From NCBI GenBank assembly GCA_946480825.1, contig CAMLLG010000028.1, positions 1 through 50,791 of the forward strand: 50,791 bases of DNA, given 5' to 3'. The stretch is from an uncultured Lysobacteraceae bacterium (lineage in GTDB: Bacteria; Pseudomonadota; Gammaproteobacteria; Xanthomonadales; Xanthomonadaceae). Under the pieces are notes generated by a model. That model saw only the letters and a program-made list of their open reading frames with translations, was not told the DNA's origin and ran no database searches. Every line of letters starts with the position of its first letter. Within the stretch, counting starts at the first letter, position 1. Positions 35,997 to 45,503 of this stretch are shown piece after piece. The translations under genes and the position numbers were made by a program.

Positions 35997-38096
35997 TCAG
36001 TCGCCCGGGCGAAGCAGGTCGGTTTCCAGGGGCGTATGGAAGTGGCGCTTGAACGGCACCTCGCCCTGCGGTGGCTCGTCCAGCTCGCGCGCGTAGCGGT
36101 GTCCGGCGTAGACCGCGTGGGCGATCAGCCCCGGAGCCAGCGCGTCGCCGATCCGGACGACGGTGCGCACGCCGGCATCGGCCCGGTCGGCTTCGCGCCC
36201 CGTCAATGCGTGATACAGCGCATCCTCGGGCAGGCGCGAGGTGATCGTCACCACGGCGGCGCAATCGAGCCGGCGCCGCCGGCCGCTCCAGACCTGTTCG
36301 AGTTCAAGTGCGCCGTCCGCGAACGAGACGATGGCGTGGGAGACGATCTGCTCGATGCCCAGTTCGGCCATCCGCCACTGGATGTGCCGGTATTCGAGCG
36401 TGTTCGCGCTCCAGGAGGCGACGGTGTCGTCCGGCGTGACGTAGACCACCTCGCGCCCCGCCCTGCGCAGCGCCTCGGCGATGGTGCTGCCGGTGTAGAA
36501 ATAGTCGTCGTCGTAGATCGCGACCGGCCCGTCGGGCAGACGTCCGTCCATGATGTCGTCGGGGGTGAACACGGCGGGATTGTCGAGGAAGCCGGGAATC
36601 GCCTCGCCATGGCTGCGGCCGACGCCGTCGCGCCTCCAGCGGCAGCCGGTGGCGACGATCGCGTGCTCCGCGCCGAAGTCGAGCACGTCCTGCGCGGTCA
36701 GCGCCGAATCGAGATACGTGGCGACGCGCGGCATCTTCCTGATCTGTCCGATCCGCCAGTCGCGCACGCGCGCCCATTCCGCCAGGCCGGGCAGCCGCGC
36801 TTCGCGGGTGACGCGGCCGCCGAGTTCGCGCCGCGCTTCGGCCAGATGCACCTCGTAACCGCGCTGACCGAGCGCGCGCGCCGCTTCCAGACCCGCAGGG
36901 CCGCCGCCGATCACCAGCACCTTGGCCGCCGACTTGCCGACGATGACCTTCGCGGGCGCGATCGTTTCCGGATGCCAGCCCTTGCGCCACTCCTCGCCCA
37001 TGGTCGGGTTCTGGGTGCAGCGGATCGGGGTGATGGTGTTGTCGCCGGAAACGCAGAGATTGCAGCCGATGCACTCGCGGATGTCGTCGATCCTGCCTTC
37101 CTCGATCTTCTTCGGCAGGAAGGGATCCGCGATGGAGGGCCGGGCCGCGCCGATGAAATCGATCACGCCGCGGCGGATCTGCGACACCATCGTGTCCGGC
37201 GAGGTGAAACGGCCGACGCCGACCACCGGTTTGCTCGTGGTCTTCTTTACGAAATCGATGAAGGGCTCCTGCGCGCCTTCCGGCGCGAACCGCGATGGCA
37301 CCGAATCGTTGTACCAGGCGGCGACGTTCACGTCCCAGAGGTCCGGAATCTCCGCGAGCATGCCGACGATGTCCTGCGCTTCCGCGCGTTCGACGCCGCC
37401 CGGCCCCAGCAGTTCCTCGGTGGCGAAGCGGATCGCCACCGCGCAGCGATGGCCGACCGCGTCCTTCGTGTCCTCCAGCACTTCACGCAACAGGCGCACG
37501 CGATTCTCCAGCGTGCCGCCGTATTCGTCGCTGCGATGGTTGCGTCGGCGCTGCAGGAAATGCATCGCCAGCGACAGGTCGTGCGCGGCGTAGACGTACA
37601 CGATGTCCATGCCCGCGCGCATGCCGCGGATCGCGGCGTCGCGATGCCAGCGCCGATAGTTCGCGATGTCCTGCCGGTCCATCGCCCGCGCCTGCGCCGG
37701 ATAGCCGTACTTCGAAGGCTGGTGCGAGGGCGCGATCAGCACTTCCCGCGAATACAGATTCGATGCGGTCGGGCCGTTGTGGGTGAGTTCCACCGCGGCG
37801 AGCGCGCCGTGCGCGTGGACCCGGTCGCACATCAGGGCGAGGGCGGGGATGTCGCGGTCGTCCCACAGCCGGGCTTCGACATAGGGCGAGACATCGCCGG
37901 ACGGATGGATCTCGCATTCTTCGGTCGCGATCACCGCCCAGCCGCCTTCGGCCTTGGTTTCGCGCATCGCCGCGTGCGCCAACGGCATCGCATGCCCCAT
38001 GCCGTTGCAGTGCGGGACCTGGAAAAACCGGTTTTTCGCGGTCACGGGTCCGATCCGCATCGGCGTGAACAGGATGTCGTAGCGGGGGTCGCGCAT
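35997..38096 (-). CDS. Trimethylamine/dimethylamine dehydrogenase-family iron-sulphur flavoprotein
   Basis: A 699-residue protein aligned by eye with trimethylamine dehydrogenase over its whole length. YDILFTPMRIGPVTAKNRFF opens the FMN barrel; Cys30 in VPHCNGMGH is in the place of the TMADH cysteine that binds FMN covalently. VYAAHDLS keeps the Tyr/His pair, and AAWYNDSVPSRF keeps Trp and Asp of the active site. The 4Fe-4S site is CIGCNLC plus a fourth Cys 11 residues on; the gap is one shorter than in TMADH, and the segment that carries the aromatic-bowl Trp355 there reads VSGDNTITP. The second half (VLVIGGGPAGLEAARALG) is the FAD/ADP-binding domain. Substrate is thus uncertain: another amine, or an enoate. 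Start at 38096 matches the family N-terminus; the upstream frame is not needed. Confidence 0.92.
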   Translation of the reverse strand: MRDPRYDILFTPMRIGPVTAKNRFFQVPHCNGMGHAMPLAHAAMRETKAEGGWAVIATEECEIHPSGDVSPYVEARLWDDRDIPALALMCDRVHAHGALAAVELTHNGPTASNLYSREVLIAPSHQPSKYGYPAQARAMDRQDIANYRRWHRDAAIRGMRAGMDIVYVYAAHDLSLAMHFLQRRRNHRSDEYGGTLENRVRLLREVLEDTKDAVGHRCAVAIRFATEELLGPGGVERAEAQDIVGMLAEIPDLWDVNVAAWYNDSVPSRFAPEGAQEPFIDFVKKTTSKPVVGVGRFTSPDTMVSQIRRGVIDFIGAARPSIADPFLPKKIEEGRIDDIRECIGCNLCVSGDNTITPIRCTQNPTMGEEWRKGWHPETIAPAKVIVGKSAAKVLVIGGGPAGLEAARALGQRGYEVHLAEARRELGGRVTREARLPGLAEWARVRDWRIGQIRKMPRVATYLDSALTAQDVLDFGAEHAIVATGCRWRRDGVGRSHGEAIPGFLDNPAVFTPDDIMDGRLPDGPVAIYDDDYFYTGSTIAEALRRAGREVVYVTPDDTVASWSANTLEYRHIQWRMAELGIEQIVSHAIVSFADGALELEQVWSGRRRRLDCAAVVTITSRLPEDALYHALTGREADRADAGVRTVVRIGDALAPGLIAHAVYAGHRYARELDEPPQGEVPFKRHFHTPLETDLLRPGD

Positions 38097-38283
38097 GGAA
38101 TCGGTTCCGGTGAGGCAGATCGGTTGCGGGCATGGGCATTGTGCCTCCGGGAATCGCGCCATGGCGTCTCGCGATCTGCGTGGGGGCGCGCGCGGAGCGC
38201 TCGTCATCCGGCACGCGCCGCATGCCCATGCCGGACCTCCGTGAACTGAGACCGGTGATGGCCGCGCTGCGGTACCGTCGGCC

Positions 38284-38289
38284 TATGAT
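38284..38289 (+). promoter_or_regulatory. Candidate -10 element of the BLUF gene
   Basis: TATGAT, 58 bases before the BLUF start in the 251-base divergent gap to the TMADH-like gene (38097-38347). No -35 box is recognisable, so this may need an activator or may be chance. Confidence 0.3.
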
Positions 38290-38347
38290 GGCGATGCGGG
38301 GCCGCGCGCCGCACCGACCCGTCCATGGCGAGAACCGGAGAGTGCCG

Positions 38348-38791
38348 ATGCCCATCAAACAATTGGTTTATGCGAGCCGTCAGGTGTTCTCGTTCGATGG
38401 CCTGGGCCTGGTCTCACTGTTGTACCGGGCCCGCGAAAGAAACCAGCAGTTGGGGATCACCGGCGTGCTGTTCTATTCGGAAGGCATGTTCGTGCAGTGC
38501 CTCGAAGGCGGGGGCGACGAAGTGGATGCCTTGTTCGAGCGCATCGCGGCCGACCGCAGGCATGAGGATGTCGTGGTGCTGCAGGCGATCGAGACCGGCG
38601 AACGCCATTTCGCCCAATGGAGCATGGGCTGCGCGAAGATCGATGCCTTCCAGGGCCTGCGACTGATGCGCATGCAGTGGGAATCCGAAATCGGCAGGAT
38701 CGATCGCGAAAATACCTTCAGCCCGGGTTTCGTGCTGATGAAGTCGATCTGGGACACCTACAAGGATTACGGATTCATCGACGACGTATGA
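38348..38791 (+). CDS. BLUF-domain blue-light photoreceptor
   Basis: A 147-residue protein consisting of a BLUF domain (about 1-95) and a short C-terminal helical extension (about 96-147). FAD-contacting residues are all present with canonical spacing: Tyr8 in LVYASR, Asn32 and GITG, Gln50 in MFVQCLEG, and Trp91-Met93 (WSMG). The distances Tyr-Asn 24, Asn-Gln 18, Gln-Trp 41 and Trp-Met 2 equal those I know from AppA. GGAGAG precedes the ATG at 38348; the longer frame from 38132 is not needed. It has no effector domain, so it signals through protein contacts. It is divergent from the TMADH-like flavoprotein. Confidence 0.95.
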   Translation: MPIKQLVYASRQVFSFDGLGLVSLLYRARERNQQLGITGVLFYSEGMFVQCLEGGGDEVDALFERIAADRRHEDVVVLQAIETGERHFAQWSMGCAKIDAFQGLRLMRMQWESEIGRIDRENTFSPGFVLMKSIWDTYKDYGFIDDV

Positions 38792-38869
38792 GTGGCCCTG
38801 CCATCGGCGCAGTCGCGATACGCGACGGTGTCAGGCGCAACACGGCGCCACGCGGCGGGTGAGATCGAC

Positions 38870-39298
38870 TCAGCGTCCCAGCCACAGCGCCACGATCGCC
38901 GCGACCGCATACCACGCCCACTCGGCGGGTTGATTGGCCAGCAGCATCAGGGTCTGCGCGTGATCGGTGCCGAGCCGCTGCACGGAATCGACCAGCGGCA
39001 GTCCCATCGGCCCGCCCATCTGGGTGGCGGCGATGGTCCAGTTCGAGATCACCACCGTGGTGAAGGTCGCGCCGAGCGCCGCGAACGCACGCGGCATGCC
39101 GGGCGCGGCGTGGGCGAGACGCAGCAAGAGCGCGAGATCCGCGGCGGCGATGACCGCGACCCATGCGCATTGGCGGTCCACGATCAGCGCCAGCAGCGTC
39201 CAGATCGCGCTCATGCCGAAAATACCGAGCAGAAGCAGCAGCGCGGGCGCGACGACGCGCGTGCGCGGCGCGACCGGAGAAGTGGGGGATGCGGTCAT
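38870..39298 (-). CDS. Small membrane protein, four helices
   Basis: A 142-residue protein with an N-terminal basic/Pro stretch and four predicted membrane helices (about 15-40, 45-65, 72-92 and 125-141); the longest soluble loop (about 95-120) holds GPMGLPLVDSVQRLGTDHAQTL. I do not recognise a family. It is convergent with the BLUF gene (78-base gap) and ends the strand before the TonB receptor. A gene rather than a shadow because the hydrophobic pattern is regular and no alternative frame covers it. Confidence 0.75.
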   Translation of the reverse strand: MTASPTSPVAPRTRVVAPALLLLLGIFGMSAIWTLLALIVDRQCAWVAVIAAADLALLLRLAHAAPGMPRAFAALGATFTTVVISNWTIAATQMGGPMGLPLVDSVQRLGTDHAQTLMLLANQPAEWAWYAVAAIVALWLGR

Positions 39299-39425
39299 GG
39301 CGACAGAGTAGCGGAGCCGGGCCCGTACGCGAACCCGCCGGAGGTCACGTGCGGGTTCGCGGAAAGGCCGACGGCGGGCCGCGCGTAGCGGCCGGCCGTC
39401 GAGGCCGGCGACGTCCTGCGCGCGA

Positions 39426-41864
39426 TCAGAACTTCGCGCGCAGGGTCACGCCGTAGCTGCGGTCGGCGCCGGCGATCACGGTCGGAATGCCGAACAGCAG
39501 GCCGGTGTTGCCGGCGTCGGTCAGGTATTCCTTGTCGGCGAGGTTGTTGCCCCACACGCCCACTTCCCAGCGCTCGGCGAAGCGCCAGCCGGCGCGCAGG
39601 TTGAACAGGCCGTAGCCGTCCTGCTCGATGCCCGGCTGGTTCTCGTCCTCGAAATACACGTGGCCACGCCAGTTGTAGCTCGGGCGCAGGTACAGACTGT
39701 CGCCGTTCTGCAGCGGAATGCTCCAGTCCAGGCCGAGCGAGAACGACTGCTTCGGCGTCATCCGGAAACGGTTGCCGGCGAGTTCTTGGTAGGTGCCGTC
39801 GTCGTCGAAGGCGTTGAAGCCGCCGTCGATGTAGCCATAGTTCAACCAGCCGTTCACGTTGTCGCTGAATCGGCCGAACAGCGAGGCTTCGAAACCCAGC
39901 GCATGCGCCTTGCCGGCGTTGGTGGTGACGAAGAACGGCGGCGGGGTGTCGTTCTGCACCGAGGCCTGGAAGTCGTTGTAGTCGTAATAGAACAGCGACA
40001 GGTCGTAGACGAAGCGGCCATCGGCGGCCGAGCCCTTCATTCCCAACTCGTAGCTCAGGACGATTTCCGCCGGAATTTCCTCGATGCCGAGGTCGCTGAC
40101 GTTGATCATGTCCGGCCGGCGGCCGCGGGACACACTGGCGTAGGTGTTGATGGTGTCGGACAGCTTGTAGCCGAGCACGGCGCGGCCGACCCAGGAGGTG
40201 TAGCTGTCGTTCGCGCTGAGGCGACCGGCGGTGGCCGGGAACAGGAGATTGTTGCAGGGCGGTGCACCGCAGGCCGGCGTGCCGCGACCGGAGAGCAGGA
40301 AGCCCAGGCTGGATGCGTTGCCGCCGCGCGAGAAATAGCCGTATTCGACCGATTCGTGCGAGCCGCGCAGGCCGAGCGTCAGCGACCACTGGTCGTTGAA
40401 CTGCCAGGTGCCGTCGGCGAACAACTCGATCGCGCGGATGTCGACATCGTTGCCGAAGGTCTCGCGATGATCCGGGTTCAGGGGTACCGCGAGGAAACCG
40501 GCCGGATTCGTCGGCGTCGGCGCGACCAGGCCCGGGACCGGCAGCCAGGTCGAAACGACGGAGATGTTCGGTGTCGCATTCGGATTCAGCAGCGGCACGA
40601 TCGGGAAGTAGAGATTGGCCAGCGCCGGGCCGAGCAGCGCCGCGGTGTTGGTATTGATCTGCGACGACAGCAGCGCATACAGCTGGCGTTCGTCGGCCTG
40701 GTAATCGAGATCGCGCTTGGAAGTTTCGTCGAAATACGAACCGCCGACGAAGCCGGTGAACTTGCCGCCGTTGTCGAAATTGAAGCGCACCTCCTGGCTG
40801 AACTGGCGGCCGTCGGCGCGCTCGTCGAATTCGATCAGGTCGGCCTGCGAACCGTCGGCGTCGAACTTGTCGAGGCCTTCGTAGCGGCGCCAGCCGGTGA
40901 TGGTCGACAGCGTCCAGTTTTCGCTCAACACGAAGTCGCCGAGCGCGGTGACGCCGTAGACCTCGCGGTCGGTACCGAGATCGTCGCCGCGCTGCGCGTT
41001 CGCGGTGTACGGGTCGAGGCTGCCCTGCAGGTTCGGGATCACCTGGCTGCGGAAGCCGGTGCCCGGCGGCGTGTCCTTCTGGTAGTTGAGGATCACGTCG
41101 ACACCGCTGTTCTCGCCGATGTCGAAATGCAGCGCGCCGCGCAGCGCGCGGGTGTCCTTGCCCTGCAGGGTGCCGCCGTCGAGGTTCTCGACGTAACCGT
41201 CGCGGGTCTCGTAGAACGCCGCGATGCGGCCCTGCACGTTCTCGCCGAGGTCGGTGTTGTAATGGCCGGTGAAACGGCGCTGGTCGTCGCTGCCGACGCC
41301 CAGTTCGAAGCCGCCGGAGGTGCCGCTGCGGGCCTTGTTCTGGATCAGGTGGATCGCGCCGGTTTCGGCGGCGCGGCCGAACAGCGTGCCCTGCGGGCCG
41401 CGCAGCACTTCCACGCGCTCCATGTCGAACATCTCCACCGACGAGCCGCGCGAGCGGCTGATCGAGACGCCGTCCTGGAACAGCGAAATGCGCGGCTCCT
41501 GGGTCGGATCGTCGAGGTCGGCGGTGATGCCGCGGATCGAGATGCTGGGATTGCTCACGCTCTGGGTCTGCACTTCCAGGCCGGGGACCAGATTGCCGAG
41601 ATCGCCGTAGTCCTGGATGCCCTGCGCCTGCAGGAATTCGCCCGAATAGGCGTTGATCGCGATCGGCACGTCCTCGATCTGCTGTTCGCGCTTCTGAGCG
41701 GTGACGACGATGCGGTCCAGCTCGCCGGCGCCGTCCGGCGCGGGGGCTTGCGGTGCATCCTGGGCGAGGGCGGGCAGGGCCGCGCCCGCGGCCAGGGCGG
41801 CCGCGAGGGCCACCGACAGATGGGCGCGGCGCAGCGGCCGCGTCGCGTGGGCGTTTCGGAACAT
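39426..41864 (-). CDS. TonB-dependent outer membrane receptor
   Basis: An 812-residue receptor. A signal peptide (core LSVALAAALAAGAALPALAQ) is followed by a Pro/Ala linker, the TonB box-like IVVTAQKREQQ, a plug domain (PIAINAYSGEF, VEVLRGPQGTLFGRAAETGAIH) and a 22-strand barrel ending GVTLRAKF with terminal Phe. The plug wording (DGVSISRSRGSSVEMFDMERVEVLRG) fits the IroN/TonB class that takes up plant-derived or large substrates. Met41864 is preferred because it gives the signal peptide and has GGAG nearby. No adjacent regulator or anti-sigma pair is seen, so the substrate is unknown. Nothing in the sequence links it to iron directly. Confidence 0.92.
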   Translation of the reverse strand: MFRNAHATRPLRRAHLSVALAAALAAGAALPALAQDAPQAPAPDGAGELDRIVVTAQKREQQIEDVPIAINAYSGEFLQAQGIQDYGDLGNLVPGLEVQTQSVSNPSISIRGITADLDDPTQEPRISLFQDGVSISRSRGSSVEMFDMERVEVLRGPQGTLFGRAAETGAIHLIQNKARSGTSGGFELGVGSDDQRRFTGHYNTDLGENVQGRIAAFYETRDGYVENLDGGTLQGKDTRALRGALHFDIGENSGVDVILNYQKDTPPGTGFRSQVIPNLQGSLDPYTANAQRGDDLGTDREVYGVTALGDFVLSENWTLSTITGWRRYEGLDKFDADGSQADLIEFDERADGRQFSQEVRFNFDNGGKFTGFVGGSYFDETSKRDLDYQADERQLYALLSSQINTNTAALLGPALANLYFPIVPLLNPNATPNISVVSTWLPVPGLVAPTPTNPAGFLAVPLNPDHRETFGNDVDIRAIELFADGTWQFNDQWSLTLGLRGSHESVEYGYFSRGGNASSLGFLLSGRGTPACGAPPCNNLLFPATAGRLSANDSYTSWVGRAVLGYKLSDTINTYASVSRGRRPDMINVSDLGIEEIPAEIVLSYELGMKGSAADGRFVYDLSLFYYDYNDFQASVQNDTPPPFFVTTNAGKAHALGFEASLFGRFSDNVNGWLNYGYIDGGFNAFDDDGTYQELAGNRFRMTPKQSFSLGLDWSIPLQNGDSLYLRPSYNWRGHVYFEDENQPGIEQDGYGLFNLRAGWRFAERWEVGVWGNNLADKEYLTDAGNTGLLFGIPTVIAGADRSYGVTLRAKF

Positions 41865-42047
41865 GTGGAGCACTCTCCATGAGGCGTTGGGAACGATGCG
41901 ACACCGGGGCACCCCTTCCCTGGTGTCGCCGGGCCGGGCCGGCGTTGTCTGTCTCCTTTATAACCCACGGACATGACCGTCAGCGGCTCCGGTACACTGT
42001 CGCCCCGTTCTCGCTCGACGCCGCCGCCGCGGCGCGCCCACGCCGCC

Positions 42048-42599
42048 GTGTATTCCCGCAGCAGTGAACCCGTCCGTTTCGAACGCGACTGCGACGCCGT
42101 CCTGGTGCCGCAGGGCGAAGCCGTCACCTTGCCCGCGGGCAGCGTCGGCTACATCACCCAGGCGCTCGGCGGCAGTTGGACGGTGTTCGTCGAGGGCAAT
42201 CTGATGCGGATCTCCGGCAAGGACGCCGACGCCATCGGCAAGGAGCCTCCCGCGCCGATCGAACTGCCCGAAGGCGCCAGCGACGACGAAGTCGAGAAGC
42301 TGGTCTGGGCGCAACTGCGCACCTGTTTCGACCCGGAAATCCCGATCAACATCGTCGATCTCGGTTTGGTGTACGAAGCCGCGGTGGTGCGCCGCGAGGA
42401 CGGCGAGCGTCGGGTCGAGATCCGCATGACCCTGACCGCGCCCGCCTGCGGCATGGGCGAGGTGCTCGTCGACGACGTGCGCGGCAAGCTGGAGATGATT
42501 CCCACGGTCGCCGAGGCCGATGTCGAACTGGTGTTCGATCCGCCGTGGAGCCGGAACATGATGTCCGAGGTCGCCCGGCTCGAAACCGGAATGTTCTGA
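42048..42599 (+). CDS. sufT: SufT, Fe-S cluster assembly factor (DUF59)
   Basis: A 183-residue protein if translated from the GTG at 42048 (VYSRSSEPVRFERDCDAVLVP), which matches the SufT proteins I recall from Xanthomonas. The longer frame from ATG 41973 adds 25 Ser/Arg/Pro residues unlike the family. Characteristic parts: PAGSVGYITQALGGSWTVFVEGN, then the DUF59 region TCFDPEIPINIVDLGLVYEA, TAPACGMGEVLVDDV (the conserved Cys), and FDPPWSRNMMSEVARLE. SufT helps maturation of Fe-S proteins. A -10-like TATAAC (41959-41964) lies upstream. It diverges from the TonB receptor. Confidence 0.9.
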   Translation: MYSRSSEPVRFERDCDAVLVPQGEAVTLPAGSVGYITQALGGSWTVFVEGNLMRISGKDADAIGKEPPAPIELPEGASDDEVEKLVWAQLRTCFDPEIPINIVDLGLVYEAAVVRREDGERRVEIRMTLTAPACGMGEVLVDDVRGKLEMIPTVAEADVELVFDPPWSRNMMSEVARLETGMF

Positions 42600-42804
42600 C
42601 GGCCCGGGTCCGGTGTCGCGATCCCGGGCCCGCGGTCTGCTTCGCCGCTCATCGCCGTGTCGGGCTCGGCATTGGGCATTCGCGGCGGGCACTGAAAACC
42701 CTTCGCTTCGACGGCGCGCATGGGATGCGCCGCAATCGCGCGCGTAACGGATGAACCCGTCTGCCGGGCCTGCGTCTTGGCGCGAATCGATGGTGCGACG
42801 CACC

Positions 42805-42816
42805 AGAATACGTATT
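42805..42816. promoter_or_regulatory. 12-bp palindrome upstream of the M4 protease
   Basis: gaatacgtattc is perfectly self-complementary, 25 bases before the Clp-like site, in an AT-richer part of a gene-free 568-base stretch (42600-43168). It may be an operator for a second regulator. The rest of that stretch shows no convincing gene. Confidence 0.4.
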
Positions 42817-42841
42817 CATGCGTTCATCATCTGCGTACGAA

Positions 42842-42857
42842 CGTGATTTTCGTCACA
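42842..42857 (+). promoter_or_regulatory. Clp/CRP-type binding site
   Basis: cGTGA-ttttcg-TCACA keeps nine of ten positions of the CRP consensus TGTGA-N6-TCACA. The Xanthomonadaceae CRP homologue Clp recognises such sites and controls extracellular enzymes. It lies 312 bases before the protease start. Confidence 0.65.
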
Positions 42858-42937
42858 TTAAAAGCTCCCGGAATCGCGATTTCCTTGACGCCGTGTCGCC
42901 TTCAGCGCGACGGCTGCGCTTCTGCCTGGGTCAACAG

Positions 42938-42966
42938 TTGACGCAACGCGTCAGTTCCGCTTAGGG
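42938..42966 (+). promoter_or_regulatory. Candidate promoter of the M4 protease
   Basis: TTGACG (42938-42943) is a 5/6 match to -35. Seventeen bases on, TTAGGG (42961-42966) is a weak -10. The Clp-type site is about 80 bases upstream of the -35, in the range of class I activation. Confidence 0.35.
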
Positions 42967-43060
42967 TCCATTCAGTCGCCCGTCAGGGGGCTGAGCAGGG
43001 CGACGCCACAGGGGCATGCCTTTCGACCGACCAGACCCGATGGGGCAGCGCCGGTCGTAG

Positions 43061-45409
<2,349 letters not shown>

Positions 45410-45422
45410 TCCGCGTCCGCGA

Positions 45423-45458
45423 CCCCTCCCCGTCATCGGCGGGGAGGGGTTCGCTTTT
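45423..45458 (+). terminator. Rho-independent terminator after the M4 protease
   Basis: cccctcccc (45423-45431) pairs with ggggagggg (45441-45449) with a nine-base loop, followed by ttcgctttt. Confidence 0.88.
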
Positions 45459-45503
45459 GAAGGACAGCGATATTTTTTCGATGGCAATGAAGGTAATCCA
45501 GGC

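Noticed and set aside
39660..41882. A 740-codon open frame opposite the TonB receptor
   Set aside because: It is antisense to a clear receptor, rich in Ala/Val/Glu without family motifs.
41973..42047. ATG 41973 as the sufT start
   Set aside because: The added 25 residues are Ser/Pro/Arg-rich and not part of SufT as I know it; the -10-like TATAAC would leave it almost leaderless. It remains possible.
42720..42941. A 73-codon frame in the gap before the M4 protease
   Set aside because: No ribosome site, no family, unusual Cys/His/Arg mix, and it crosses the Clp-like site and palindrome.
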